Part shown: piece after piece, positions 1 through 10,718 of the stretch | Numbering within the stretch: the stretch's first letter is position 1 | How the letters are laid out: each line of letters opens with the position of its first letter | Assembly (NCBI RefSeq): GCF_022170785.1 | Contig: NZ_CP081870.1 | Coordinates: forward strand, 3,460,001 to 3,524,000 | Source: Rossellomorea marisflavi | GTDB lineage: Bacteria; Bacillota; Bacilli; Bacillales; Bacillaceae_B | Length of the DNA: 64,000 bases | Direction: 5' to 3' | Translations under genes and position numbers: made by a program | The notes under the pieces: model-generated | What the model saw: the letters and a program-made list of their open reading frames with translations, nothing else | What the model was told of the DNA's origin: nothing | Databases searched by the model: none

Positions 1-806
<806 letters not shown>

Positions 807-829
807 CTAAACGCATTTAGAAACAGGGA

Positions 830-2014
830 TTATTTATCGTTCAGAGCAGTGACTCCAGGAAGTTCTTTCCCTTCCATGAACTCAAGAGATGCTCCTCCGC
901 CTGTAGAAATATGACTCATTTTATCAGCATATCCGAATTTCTCGACCGCTGCTGCAGAGTCTCCGCCACCGATTACAGAGTATGTATCTGTTGAATCGGC
1001 CAATGCCTCTGCTACGGCTTTCGTACCGTTGGCGAATGTATCCATTTCGAATACGCCCATTGGTCCGTTCCAGATGACAAGTTTAGAGCTCTTGATTGCA
1101 TCGCTGAAGATTTCACGCGTTTTAGGACCGATATCCATTGCTTCCCAATCAGATGGGATGGAGTCGATGCCCACTTCCTGTGTATTCGCATCATTAGAGA
1201 AGTCATCCCCAACAACCACGTCTACCGGCATAAGGAAGTTCACGCCTTTGTCTTTCGCTTTTTGCATGAATTGTTTCGCTAGATCGATTTTGTCTTCTTC
1301 AAGAAGGGATTGACCGATTTCGTAGCCGTTTGCTTTCACGAATGTGTATGCAAGTCCGCCTCCGATGATCAAGTTATCCACTTTATCTAGAAGGTTGTCG
1401 ATGACACCGATCTTATCTTTTACTTTCGCTCCACCAACGATGGCCGTGAAAGGACGTTCTGGGTTTGATAGTGCCTTACCAAGGACTTCAAGCTCTTTCT
1501 CCATAAGAAGACCTGCAACTGCCGGGATGTGCTCGGCGATTCCTGCTGTTGAAGCGTGGGCACGGTGAGCTGCACCGAATGCATCGTTCACATAAAGATC
1601 TGCAAGTGCTGCAAATTCTTTCGCAAGCTCAGGATCGTTTTTCGTTTCACCTGGGTAGAAACGAACGTTTTCAAGGACAAGGACGTCTCCGTCTTTCATG
1701 TCTGAAACTTTCGCCTGAACGGCTTCACCGTATGCTTCGTCTGCTTTGGCAACGTCTTTGCCAAGAAGCTCTGATAGACGGTTTGCAACAGGTGTCAAAC
1801 GGAGTTCTTCTACCACTTCACCATTTGGACGTCCAAGATGGCTTGCCAGAAGGACTTTCGCTCCGCCTTCTACTAGATGTTTGATGGTAGGCAGTGCTGC
1901 CTGGATACGCGTTTCATCGGTGATCTTCCCGTCTGCCATCGGCACGTTGAAGTCTACGCGGCAAAATACGCGTTTCCCTTTCACATCGACGTCTTTGATC
2001 GATTTTTTGTTCAT
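830..2014 (-). CDS. pgk: phosphoglycerate kinase
   Basis: Transfers phosphate from 1,3-bisphosphoglycerate to ADP, giving ATP and 3-phosphoglycerate. The 394 residues are full family length. Visible signatures are the N-terminal RVDFNVPM, the substrate loop [10 protein letters not shown] near residue 60, the hinge and nucleotide-binding lobe with [11 protein letters not shown] near 193, and the C-terminal GGGDSAAAV and STGGGASLE. It lies between gapA and tpiA on the minus strand. The ribosome site AAGGAGG lies just upstream of the ATG. Confidence 0.98.
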   Translation of the reverse strand: MNKKSIKDVDVKGKRVFCRVDFNVPMADGKITDETRIQAALPTIKHLVEGGAKVLLASHLGRPNGEVVEELRLTPVANRLSELLGKDVAKADEAYGEAVQAKVSDMKDGDVLVLENVRFYPGETKNDPELAKEFAALADLYVNDAFGAAHRAHASTAGIAEHIPAVAGLLMEKELEVLGKALSNPERPFTAIVGGAKVKDKIGVIDNLLDKVDNLIIGGGLAYTFVKANGYEIGQSLLEEDKIDLAKQFMQKAKDKGVNFLMPVDVVVGDDFSNDANTQEVGIDSIPSDWEAMDIGPKTREIFSDAIKSSKLVIWNGPMGVFEMDTFANGTKAVAEALADSTDTYSVIGGGDSAAAVEKFGYADKMSHISTGGGASLEFMEGKELPGVTALNDK

Positions 2015-2052
2015 GGAAAAAGGCCTCCTTCAGTTATCAAATTCTACTCTTT

Positions 2053-2110
2053 TTTCAAGAAACTTGAAATCAGAATAGGAAAGGGGAGAGGGGAATGTTC
2101 CCCGCTCCCC
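2053..2110 (-). other. hairpins in the gapA-pgk intergenic region
   Basis: Two inverted repeats lie between gapA and pgk: a short one at 2053-2069 (TTTCAAG-AAA-CTTGAAA) and a GC-rich one at 2083-2110 with arms of about 13 bases built on GGGGAG/CTCCCC. No U-run follows the larger hairpin on the minus strand, so it is more likely a partial attenuator or an mRNA-stability/processing element than a full terminator. This would fit the differing gapA and pgk transcript levels known in Bacillus. Confidence 0.5.
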
Positions 2111-2190
2111 TTCGACACATCTTCATTATAGATGGTGGGACAAAATATATCCATCCATCACCTAGATGTCAAAAACCAAACGCGTTTGAA

Positions 2191-3213
<1,023 letters not shown>

Positions 3214-3251
3214 TTAGATCGTTAAGGATGATTTTATATTTCAAAAGGGAT

Positions 3252-4274
3252 TTACCCTTTCAAAAGCGCTTTTGCTGCTCCTTCGTCCGTGATGAGGACG
3301 GTTGAAGATGGAGCACTTTTCATGTAGGACCGGATTGCTTTTGCCTTTGAGCTTCCGCCGGCTACGGCGATGACGTGCTCGATATGGCTCAGGTCCTCGA
3401 GCTGCAGTCCGATGGTCGGCACCTTATGTACCACTTCGCCTTCTTCATTGAAGTAGTAGCCGAATGATTCCCCGACGGCCTGCCCGTCGATGATCTTCTG
3501 ATAATCGGCTTCCGATGTCTTCCGTCTCTCGGCCATGGTGATCGCATCACCGATTCCATGGAGGACCATGTTGGCTGACTTGATCATGGTGAGGACTTCT
3601 TTGATCATCGGTTCCTTCAGGAAGGACTTGTAGACTTCCTTGCTTACCTGGTCAGGCACATAGAGGACGCGATGACGCGATTTCGTATGCTCGGCCATCT
3701 TGGAGCAGATGGTGTTCGCCTGGTTTTTGACGTCTTCCCCGATCCCCCCTCTTGCAGGAACGAATAAGGTTTCTGACGACGTCAGGTCCGGTGTCAGCAT
3801 TTCAGCTACAGAGGCCATGGTTGAACCGCCAGTCACAGCGATTGTAGTATTCCCCTTTAGGCGGCGTTTCATACTGGATGCTGTCGCACGCCCCAATTCT
3901 TCCTTTACCCACGGTGACTCGTCGCTATTCCCCGGAACAATTACAATTTCATGAAGATTGAGTAACGACTTGAGCCGATGCTCCATTTCATTAATTCCCG
4001 AAATCTCCCTCATCATGCATTCAATTTTTTCCAGTAGTTGCATGCCATCTTCGGTCATGATCATTCCGGACGTCTTGATGTCGATGAGATCTTGATTTTT
4101 CAGGAATTCAACTTCGCTCCTGAGTACACGCTCCGTCAGCCCCAGGTTCTGTGCCAAGCTTCTGCGGCCGACTGGCTGCATGAAGCGGATGGAACGGAGA
4201 ATCTGATGCCTTTTTTGCATAACTTCAAGCAGGTCAGGTAATAATCGCTTTTGTATATCAATGATTGATTCCAT
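3252..4274 (-). CDS. cggR: central glycolytic genes repressor CggR (SorC/DeoR family)
   Basis: Represses the gapA operon and is released by fructose-1,6-bisphosphate. The N-terminus (residues 1-90) carries a helix-turn-helix containing PVGRRSLAQNLGLTERVLR; the rest is the SorC-type sugar-phosphate sensor domain (GGSTMASVAEML, GGIGED, HGIGDAI, VAVAGGSSKA). A longer frame begins at 4310, but the start at 4274 (MESIIDIQKRLLPDLLEVM) has AAGGGG about eight bases upstream and gives 340 residues, the family length. It is first in the operon, and an operator for it lies just upstream at 4321-4356. Confidence 0.96.
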   Translation of the reverse strand: MESIIDIQKRLLPDLLEVMQKRHQILRSIRFMQPVGRRSLAQNLGLTERVLRSEVEFLKNQDLIDIKTSGMIMTEDGMQLLEKIECMMREISGINEMEHRLKSLLNLHEIVIVPGNSDESPWVKEELGRATASSMKRRLKGNTTIAVTGGSTMASVAEMLTPDLTSSETLFVPARGGIGEDVKNQANTICSKMAEHTKSRHRVLYVPDQVSKEVYKSFLKEPMIKEVLTMIKSANMVLHGIGDAITMAERRKTSEADYQKIIDGQAVGESFGYYFNEEGEVVHKVPTIGLQLEDLSHIEHVIAVAGGSSKAKAIRSYMKSAPSSTVLITDEGAAKALLKG

Positions 4275-4320
4275 GTACAAAGCCCCTTCAAACCGAAGTA
4301 AAAGGTTCAATAATCTGCTG

Positions 4321-4356
4321 GACTATAAAAGTCCCGGTTAGACATATTGTGTCCCA
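4321..4356 (-). promoter_or_regulatory. CggR operator
   Basis: Read on the minus strand, the sequence is TGGGAC-N6-TGTC-N4-CGGGAC-N6-AGTC. This follows the known CggR operator layout CGGGAC-N6-TGTC-N4-CGGGAC-N6-TGTC, with the first base and one base of the last block changed. It lies between the upstream terminator and the cggR ribosome site, so autoregulation of cggR-gapA-pgk-tpiA-gpmI is expected. I could not place -35/-10 boxes with confidence. Confidence 0.85.
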
Positions 4357-4364
4357 CTTACTCC

Positions 4365-4413
4365 AAAAAAAATTCACACCCTGCTTTCATCTTCAATTCT
4401 AGCAGGGTGTGAA
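4365..4413 (-). terminator. Rho-independent terminator after the sigL/glutaredoxin-like pair
   Basis: Perfect 13-base arms TTCACACCCTGCT (4373-4385) and AGCAGGGTGTGAA (4401-4413), followed on the minus strand by eight T. It ends the upstream transcript before the cggR promoter. Confidence 0.93.
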
Positions 4414-4431
4414 TGCGAATTCAACTGGAAA

Positions 4432-4677
4432 CTATCGAGTTTTTTCATGTAAACGCTTGCTCATAGTAAAAAAGTCAATTTGCCCATATTGGAGGATTTC
4501 CCCGTCCATTTCCGCTACTGGAATCATGAGACCGAATCTCTCCGTCCACTCATCCCTCTCGTCGATATTCCGTTCAATCAGCTCGAAAGGAAAATCGTCA
4601 CGCAGTAAGTTGATGGTGAGCTTCGCTTCGTCACATAACCCACATTGCCGACGGGTGTAAAAAATCAATTCTTTCAT
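4432..4677 (-). CDS. glutaredoxin-like thioredoxin-fold protein
   Basis: An 81-residue protein beginning MKELIFYTRRQCGLCDEAK. It has a CxxC redox motif (CGLC) after the first beta strand and a cis-Pro region near PVAEMDG, which is the layout of small glutaredoxin-like (DUF836-type) proteins. It probably takes part in thiol-disulfide chemistry; its substrate is unknown. A GTG-initiated frame opens at 4692, but GAGGGG lies seven bases before the ATG at 4677, so that start is used. The gene follows sigL with almost no gap and is ended by a strong terminator, so the two are probably co-transcribed. Confidence 0.82.
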   Translation of the reverse strand: MKELIFYTRRQCGLCDEAKLTINLLRDDFPFELIERNIDERDEWTERFGLMIPVAEMDGEILQYGQIDFFTMSKRLHEKTR

Positions 4678-4688
4678 GAACATTCCCC

Positions 4689-5966
4689 TCACTCATATCG
4701 TTTCCGTTTCGTAGAAGACGGGATGCCAAGCTGGTCCCGGTACTTCGCCACCGTCCGTCTTGAGACGTCACACCCCTTTTCCGTCAGGAGGGCCACAAGC
4801 TTCTGGTCGGAAAGGGGCTTTCGCTTGTCCTCTTGATTGACAAGCTCCTGCAGCTCCTTCTTCACTGTACCGGCAGACACCATTTCTTCATCTGTGTCCA
4901 CGGCCCGGATCGCTGCCGTAAAAAAGTTCTTCAGTTCAAACACCCCATATGGCGTTTGAACATATTTCCCCCTGACGGCCCGGCTGATCGTGGATTCATG
5001 GGCTCCGACCTCTTCAGCAATCTGCTTCAGGGTCAGGGGCTGGAGATGGCCGGGTCCTTGGAGGAAAAATCCTCTCTGCTTCTCTACGATTGCCTTCCCC
5101 ACCTTCAGCATCGTCTGCTTGCGTTGGCGGAGACTCTGGACTAGCCATTCGAATTCCTGCTTCTTTTCTTTTATATATGACGCTGTATCACGGTCGGGAT
5201 GGTGCCCAAGAAAATCGGTATATTCCTTATTAAGAGTGACCGTGATCGAAGTCCCATCATACAGGGCGACCGTCACATCGTCTCCCTGGACTCTTACATT
5301 GAGCTCAGGGACGATATAATGAGAGAAATCCTTGGCATAGGCCGATCCCGGCCGAGGATTGCACTGTGTGATGAAATCAGCCGCCGTCTGTACTTGCTTC
5401 AGCTCGAGGCCCAAGATTTTTGCGATTTCCTTCCACTTGCGGTCCGCAAAAGCCTGGAAATGATCGCTCACGATGGTGAGGACGAAATCAGGCACCTCCC
5501 ATCGACGGTCGAGCTGAAGGTAGATGCACTCCTGCAAGGAGCGGGCCCCGATGCCGGCAGGTTCCAACGATTGGATCAGGCTGATCATCTCTTCAAGTGC
5601 TTCCTCTCCGAGTTTATATTTCTCCAACAATTGGTCGCCTTCAATATGCAGATACCCATTCCCATCAAGGCTGAATATCAATTCTTCTACACAATTACGC
5701 TCACTATTTGTAAGCGATTTCAAATTCAATTGTATCAATAAAGCTTCGGATAGGCTTATCGCGGTATCCGATGCGAAATCCTGCCACTCTGCTAGCTTCC
5801 GCTTGGGTGGTTTCAATTGGATCAGGGGGTTCTCCATCGCTTTCGATTCCAGGTAGTCATTCAGCTCCATCGTTGTATATTGAAGGATTGTGATCGCCTG
5901 TGAAAGCTGCTGGGTCATCTGGAGCTTTTGTTGCTTTTGCTGAAAAAGTCCTGCACTCAAATTCAT
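4689..5966 (-). CDS. sigL: RNA polymerase sigma-54 factor
   Basis: Sigma factor for -24/-12 promoters that need AAA+ activators. The 425 residues show the Gln-rich region I (QQKQQKLQMTQQLSQAI), a core-binding central part, the helix-turn-helix LKQIAEEVGAHESTISRAV near residue 310, and the C-terminal RpoN box with SRRTVAKYRDQLGIPSS. Length is close to B. subtilis SigL. It sits just upstream of the cggR operon and is divergent from the acetyltransferase at 6.2 kb. No enhancer-binding activator gene is visible in the window. Confidence 0.96.
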   Translation of the reverse strand: MNLSAGLFQQKQQKLQMTQQLSQAITILQYTTMELNDYLESKAMENPLIQLKPPKRKLAEWQDFASDTAISLSEALLIQLNLKSLTNSERNCVEELIFSLDGNGYLHIEGDQLLEKYKLGEEALEEMISLIQSLEPAGIGARSLQECIYLQLDRRWEVPDFVLTIVSDHFQAFADRKWKEIAKILGLELKQVQTAADFITQCNPRPGSAYAKDFSHYIVPELNVRVQGDDVTVALYDGTSITVTLNKEYTDFLGHHPDRDTASYIKEKKQEFEWLVQSLRQRKQTMLKVGKAIVEKQRGFFLQGPGHLQPLTLKQIAEEVGAHESTISRAVRGKYVQTPYGVFELKNFFTAAIRAVDTDEEMVSAGTVKKELQELVNQEDKRKPLSDQKLVALLTEKGCDVSRRTVAKYRDQLGIPSSTKRKRYE

Positions 5967-6204
5967 GATATGTACCCTCCCACTTTTCCATTTTACATGA
6001 AAACTCCTTATTCGTTAACGGGAATCTACTGGAATCGCTTTACCTATTGCTATGAAGGCATTCTGTGCATCATTCCTTGTATTCTCTTCAATATGGTATT
6101 AAAATGGAAATATCTACATGGTGAAGGGACTGAATTATGCGCAGAAATCAATAGGAAGACTCCATGATGGCATTCATTCATAAAAACGGAGGGATCTATT
6201 GATA

Positions 6205-6741
6205 ATGACATTACAAACGAAACGACTGCAATTGACCGAAATGACACTGGAAGATGCGCCTGCACTCTTTTCGCTATGGTCACATCCCGATGTGACGCGA
6301 TTCATGAACATCGACCAGTTCACAGATGAACAGCAGGCAAGGGATATGATCACCCTGCTGACAGAGCTTGCAGCCGAAAACAAGGCCTTGCGCTTTTCAA
6401 TCTTTAATCGTGACTCAGGCGAGCTCATCGGGTCATGCGGCTACAATCACTTTGATCGTGACAACCTTATTACGGAGATCGGCTATGACCTCCTGCCTTC
6501 CCACTGGGGGAACGGAATCGGTACCGAAGCGGTCGAGCTCCTCACCCGTCACGCTTTTGAGGTACTCGGTATGAACCGGATCGAAGCAAAAGTGGAAAAT
6601 GGCAACGATGCCTCTGCCGCCGTCTTGGAGAAGAACGGATATCTCTTTGAAGGAACCTTGCGTGATGGCGAGAAATCAAAGGGAAGGTACGTGGATATGA
6701 AGCTGTACGCAATCCTGCGATCCGATTGGAAACCTGAGTAA
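6205..6741 (+). CDS. GNAT family N-acetyltransferase (RimJ/RimL-like)
   Basis: About 178 residues with the RimJ-type opening LQTKRLQLTEMTLEDAPALF, the acetyl-CoA pyrophosphate loop built around HWGNGIGTEAV near residue 100, and the C-terminal NDASAAVLEKNGYLFEG. The family acetylates protein N-termini or small molecules; the substrate cannot be told from sequence. GGAGGG at 6188-6193 precedes two possible starts, TTG at 6199 (5-base gap) and ATG at 6205 (11-base gap). The ATG matches the family N-terminus better. It stands alone, divergent from sigL. Confidence 0.87.
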   Translation: MTLQTKRLQLTEMTLEDAPALFSLWSHPDVTRFMNIDQFTDEQQARDMITLLTELAAENKALRFSIFNRDSGELIGSCGYNHFDRDNLITEIGYDLLPSHWGNGIGTEAVELLTRHAFEVLGMNRIEAKVENGNDASAAVLEKNGYLFEGTLRDGEKSKGRYVDMKLYAILRSDWKPE

Positions 6742-6793
6742 GAATGAATAGGACGGACATACTAAGGGCAAATGACGGAACGAAGGAGAGTTT

Positions 6794-7246
6794 ATGTTTA
6801 CGCTACTCTTATTATGGTCCATGCTCATCCTGCCCTGGTTTATCCTGATCCCATTGCGTTCTTATCAAGTGAAACGATTCTTCCCTGGAGGTGTGTTCGG
6901 GGCACTGCTCCTGACCGTGGTGTTCCAGATGGCCGATGCCTTAGACTGGTGGAAGGTGACAAAGACGATTCCATTGTTCACGAATATCACCTCTTTTGTG
7001 TACGGATTGTTCCTTGTGGGAACGATCGTGATTTTATATTTTACGTACGGACATTTTTGGCGGTATTTCATCACGAACCTGGTAGTGGATGCGTTTCTCG
7101 CGTTTCTCGTGAGTCCCTGGTTTGAATACTTAGGGATTTATGAGCTACACCGGATTCATCCGCTTGGAGTGTATTGCATCACGACCATTTTGAGCGTGTT
7201 GATCTATGTGTATATGAAATGGCAGGATGGTGTGATGGCAAAATAG
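6794..7246 (+). CDS. small polytopic membrane protein (CBO0543-like)
   Basis: A 150-residue protein with four to five hydrophobic spans (about 1-22, 30-48, 60-85, 90-110 and 122-142) and no catalytic motif that I recognise. Short loops with aromatic and charged residues resemble the CBO0543 family of uncharacterised Bacillus membrane proteins. GGAGAG precedes the ATG at a good distance. It follows the acetyltransferase by about 50 bases and is ended by the terminator at 7245-7275. Function unknown. Confidence 0.75.
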   Translation: MFTLLLLWSMLILPWFILIPLRSYQVKRFFPGGVFGALLLTVVFQMADALDWWKVTKTIPLFTNITSFVYGLFLVGTIVILYFTYGHFWRYFITNLVVDAFLAFLVSPWFEYLGIYELHRIHPLGVYCITTILSVLIYVYMKWQDGVMAK

Positions 7247-7275
7247 GACTTCCCTTTTTGGGGAGTCCTATTTTT
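7245..7275 (+). terminator. Rho-independent terminator
   Basis: Arms AGGACTTCCC and GGGGAGTCCT around a T5 loop, then ATTTTT. It overlaps the stop codon of the membrane protein gene. Confidence 0.85.
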
Positions 7276-7466
7276 AATGGAGTGATGCAAGCCAGCCGTG
7301 AATGAATGCGGGTATAATTTTACATTATATAACGTAAATATTCCTTTTTATGGTTTTAATTGTTATAATGCACCGTATAGTATATCAGATGAGTGATATA
7401 AGAAATGAAGGCTGATCAGGCGCCTAAAACGGAACTGATCCATGTTGAAAGGAGGATGGGCATAAG

Positions 7467-8060
7467 GTGAAAAAGACATTGTCCAGTGTCATAGCAGCAC
7501 TACTCGTTCTCTGTGGTTGCCAGCAAGCTGAACCCCATCAAGACCTGGAAGATGAACCGGTCGCAACCTTGTCGGAGGTTCAAGTCCCAGACACCATCTT
7601 TACGTCTGATCGTAAGGGCGCGTCCATTACGGAAGACGAAATAAAGAGCGCCATCATCCTGTACCTGGATAGCAGTGAGGATCTGGATGAAATCATGCAG
7701 GCTTTCCAGGAAACCATCTATTCCGAGGAGGAGCCGACTCGCGAAGAGATGGATAAAGTAAATAAGACCCTTTCCTTAATAGAAGAGAATGATCAAAACT
7801 TCAGCGACTTTATCACAGCCAACTCCCTCCCGGCTGATTATGCCAAAGAAGCGGACCGCATAAGCCGATATATCACCGACTACAATGACTATATACGTTC
7901 CATGGATAAAGCATTTGATCGCTTTGATAAGGGAGAGATGAAAGTCAGTGACCTGGAAACCATCCTGGGATCAAGCGGGTCCGTGAACGGCCGGGAACAG
8001 AAGAAAATCGAAGACTTCCTGCGTGAGAAGGACATTCAGACACGGGCATTCCAACAATAA
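7467..8060 (+). CDS. putative lipoprotein, NDxxF-motif type
   Basis: A 197-residue secreted protein. The N-terminus MKKTLSSVIAALLVL followed by CGCQQ is a lipoprotein signal peptide, probably lipidated at Cys18. The mature part is acidic and helical, and includes NDQNF, the motif that names a group of Bacillus lipoproteins of unknown role. The GTG start is used because an ATG just upstream is quickly stopped; AAAGGAGG lies 11 bases before. The gene is isolated, with about 220 bases of upstream non-coding DNA. Confidence 0.8.
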   Translation: MKKTLSSVIAALLVLCGCQQAEPHQDLEDEPVATLSEVQVPDTIFTSDRKGASITEDEIKSAIILYLDSSEDLDEIMQAFQETIYSEEEPTREEMDKVNKTLSLIEENDQNFSDFITANSLPADYAKEADRISRYITDYNDYIRSMDKAFDRFDKGEMKVSDLETILGSSGSVNGREQKKIEDFLREKDIQTRAFQQ

Positions 8061-8096
8061 AGAAAGAGGCTGTGACAGAAGTGTTTTAGCCATAGT

Positions 8097-8145
8097 AAAA
8101 CCCGAATTTATTGCCTTTGAGCAGGCGAATAAATTCGGGTTTTTA
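8097..8145 (+). terminator. long terminator hairpin
   Basis: Nearly perfect arms of about 18 bases (AAACCCGAATTTATT and its complement, with one bulge) followed by a T-run. The preceding AAGAGGCTGTGACA resembles a leader seen before dispersed terminator elements in Bacilli. Confidence 0.8.
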
Positions 8146-8193
8146 GTTGTTTCATGACCATTACGATTTCATTGTTTCCAGGGGTTGATTGGA

Positions 8194-8294
8194 GTGCAAG
8201 ACGAAGACTTCTGCGGGAAGAGTAGCTAATGTGAGACCACGCCTGGCCCGCCGAGGAGAATCACGGGCTACCCGCGAAAAGCGAAGTCTTGCAC
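8194..8294. repeat. diverged copy of the GC-rich structured repeat
   Basis: Terminal inverted arms GTGCAAGAC (8194-8202) and GTCTTGCAC (8286-8294) bracket a core with CTGCGGGAA and GTGAGACC blocks. The same blocks, in the same order, occur in the repeats at 40.5, 57.0 and 57.9-58.5 kb. No coding frame of note. Confidence 0.6.
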
Positions 8295-8361
8295 GGAAAT
8301 CATAAGCGGCATAAAGAAGCTATATGAGTGTTCTTCATGAAATGGTCCCTTTTTTGTTTTA

Positions 8362-9711
8362 TCACCCTACAAACACAAGTTCCACTTCGGTCCCCTTCCC
8401 TTCCTCACTCCGGATGTTGATCTCACCGAGGTGGAGCTTCATGATGCTCCGGGCAATGTGGAGTCCGAGGCCGGTACCGCCGGTTTCCCTGCTTCTTGCT
8501 TTATCGACGCGGTAAAATCGTTCAAAGATGTTGGTGATCTCTTCCCTTGGGATTCCGATCCCGTAGTCTTTGACGCGGAGGACGGCGAGATCGCCTACCT
8601 TCTCGATATAGACATCGATTTTGTCACTGCTGTATTTCATGGCGTTATCAAGAATGATGATGATGACCTGCTTGATCTTCAGTTCATCTGCCGGAATGAT
8701 CACCCGTGGAGCGTCCGTGTGCAGCCGTATATCCCGATGATAGACCTCCTGAAGCTGCTTGATGCTGCTCCGTGAAAGGGTCACGAGGTCGATCTGACTG
8801 ATTTCAAGGACGTTTTCTTTCTCCAGATCCGCCAAGTCGAGAAACGTATCGGTCATCTTCTGGATCCTCGTTGCTTCTGAATGGATGGCCTGGATCGCCT
8901 CGTCTGCGATTTCTTTGTTTTCGACCCCGTGCCTCCGGAGCAGATTGGCATAGCTCTTGATGACGGTCAGGGGCGTCTTCAACTCATGGGAAGCGTCCGA
9001 AACGAACTGGGCCTGTTTCGCCATGTTCCCTTGGATCCTACTGATCATCCGGTTGAACGTTTGAGCCATCGTTTGAAGCTCATCGTTTTCCCGTTTTTCA
9101 ATGGAGATGGTCTTCGGCACCCCGCTCGTTTCGATTTCTTCCATTGTCTTGATCATATTGGAGATCGGCCGCATGATTGTGTTGGCAAGCCATCTGCCCC
9201 CCAGAAGAGAGAAGACGGCGGCAAGGACCGTACAGGCAATGAGGATGCCCTTCAGAGTTTCCTTACGTGCCTCCAATCCTTCCATACGTTCGACGATCTC
9301 CAAGCTCCGCTCTCCATTACCGAAGGGAACCCGGACAACCAGGACCTGTTCCTCATGACGCTGGTTCTTGATTACATGATTCTTCGCTTCTTTGTTCTCG
9401 GCAAACTTTCCTTCTATCTTCGAGGAGAGCACGCTGTCATTTGTCACCTGATGAATCAGTTCATCGCCCGGCCCCATGATCCGGATGAAGGAGTGCTCGG
9501 TAAGATGCTTCTTCAACGCCATATCAAGGTCGTTCGTGGTCGGCGTCCCTCCGACTTCCTTCATGATCTCCTTCGCTTTGTGGAATTGAACATCTTCTTC
9601 CATGGTTACGGTATTCTGAACGAACAGGAAGTACACGACAAAGTTGATGACAACCAGAATGCACAGCATCCAAGCAGTGGTAAGCAGGTTAATCTTGGTT
9701 GTAATTTTCAT
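8362..9711 (-). CDS. sensor histidine kinase, HAMP type (ArlS/YkoH-like)
   Basis: 449 residues: TM1 about 8-32, an extracytoplasmic sensor of about 120 residues, TM2 about 153-174, HAMP to about 230, a dimerisation domain with phospho-acceptor His242 in SDASHELKTPL, then the ATPase domain with the N box (LDNAMKYS), G1 (DYGIGI), F box (FERFYR) and G2 (GGTGLGL). It autophosphorylates and passes phosphate to the regulator encoded just upstream, whose 3' end it overlaps by 23 bases. The stimulus is unknown; neighbouring envelope genes suggest a cell-surface signal. Confidence 0.93.
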   Translation of the reverse strand: MKITTKINLLTTAWMLCILVVINFVVYFLFVQNTVTMEEDVQFHKAKEIMKEVGGTPTTNDLDMALKKHLTEHSFIRIMGPGDELIHQVTNDSVLSSKIEGKFAENKEAKNHVIKNQRHEEQVLVVRVPFGNGERSLEIVERMEGLEARKETLKGILIACTVLAAVFSLLGGRWLANTIMRPISNMIKTMEEIETSGVPKTISIEKRENDELQTMAQTFNRMISRIQGNMAKQAQFVSDASHELKTPLTVIKSYANLLRRHGVENKEIADEAIQAIHSEATRIQKMTDTFLDLADLEKENVLEISQIDLVTLSRSSIKQLQEVYHRDIRLHTDAPRVIIPADELKIKQVIIIILDNAMKYSSDKIDVYIEKVGDLAVLRVKDYGIGIPREEITNIFERFYRVDKARSRETGGTGLGLHIARSIMKLHLGEINIRSEEGKGTEVELVFVG

Positions 9712-10399
9712 CGTGGTTCTCCTTCATAGTGAAGCCGACCCCTCTGACGGTGGTGATCAGCTGCTTTGAAAAGCCTTCGTCGACCTTGACCCTGAGATGC
9801 CTGATGAACACATCGATCACATTCGTTTCCCCTTCATATTCATAGCCCCAAACGTTCAGGATGATGTTTTCCCTGGTCACGACTTTATTTTTATTGGTCA
9901 TCAAGTAGACAAGGAAATCATACTCTTTCGGTGTTAACGTAATAGATGAGCCACCTCTACACACTTCTCTCGTTTCCGTATTGACCACCAGGTCCTCCAC
10001 CGATACTAGCCGTTCATCTTTTAACTCACCCGGGGAATGGTTCCGAAGGCATGCCCGGATCCTGGCAAGGAGCTCTTCGATTTCGAATGGTTTGGTCACA
10101 TAATCGTTCGCACCCTGATCAAGTCCCGACACTTTGTCGAACGTGGTATTCCGTGCGGTCAGTAGGATCACCGGCGTGTCGCGGTCTTCTTTGCGAATGC
10201 GTCTCAGCACTTCAAATCCGCTGAGGCCCGGGAGCATCACATCCAAGAGGATCAGGTCGACCCCGGATTGCAGGGCCCGTTCCAGTCCTTTCTTTCCCTC
10301 ATGCTCCACAGTGACCTCGTAGCCTTCATATTCAAGCTCCATTTTTAAGACACGGGCTATTTGCGTTTCATCTTCGACGACAAGTACATGCGTTTTCAC
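9689..10399 (-). CDS. response regulator, OmpR/PhoB type (ArlR/YkoG-like)
   Basis: 236 residues: a receiver domain (1-120) with acidic pocket Glu9-Asp10, phospho-acceptor Asp53 in ILLDVMLPG, Thr in LLTAR and Lys in YVTKPFE, then a winged-helix DNA-binding domain (about 130-228) ending TTVRGVGFTMKE. It is the DNA-binding partner of the kinase at 8362-9711 and first gene of that pair. The divergent gene is bcrC, a plausible but untested target. Confidence 0.95.
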   Translation of the reverse strand: MKTHVLVVEDETQIARVLKMELEYEGYEVTVEHEGKKGLERALQSGVDLILLDVMLPGLSGFEVLRRIRKEDRDTPVILLTARNTTFDKVSGLDQGANDYVTKPFEIEELLARIRACLRNHSPGELKDERLVSVEDLVVNTETREVCRGGSSITLTPKEYDFLVYLMTNKNKVVTRENIILNVWGYEYEGETNVIDVFIRHLRVKVDEGFSKQLITTVRGVGFTMKENHDENYNQD

Positions 10400-10718
10400 C
10401 CTGGCTTCATCCCTTCTCTTCTAACGATCTATATCTTGTTTCATTATCCACAGGTTCTTCCTACCTATACTGTAGCATGTTAAAGAATGAACGCAGTCAT
10501 TTTCATGAATTTTTAATGGACTACTCCTATAAACCAGTACGGTCCCGTTCCCTCATACCTTTCACCATGACGAAAAATATGATACTCTCTATTTTAATTG
10601 TTTATTAATGTTTTCTTCATCGGGCGTTCAGGTTTCTTTTATATAGTAGCTGTACCCCTCTTAGGTCGGAAGCATGTACTCGTGCTTCGACACATCCTCA
10701 TTTATAAAGGAGATCATT
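10400..10718. other. divergent promoter region between the response regulator and bcrC
   Basis: About 320 bases with no convincing coding frame. It must hold both promoters. A short hairpin (GAAGCA / TGCTTC, about 10670-10687) lies 30 bases upstream of bcrC. I looked for an ECF-type TGAAAC...CGTC promoter, as known for bcrC in B. subtilis, and did not find a clear one. Confidence 0.4.

Noticed and set aside
10400-10718. ECF sigma promoter for bcrC
   Set aside because: No TGAAAC...CGTC pair with correct spacing was found on the plus strand.
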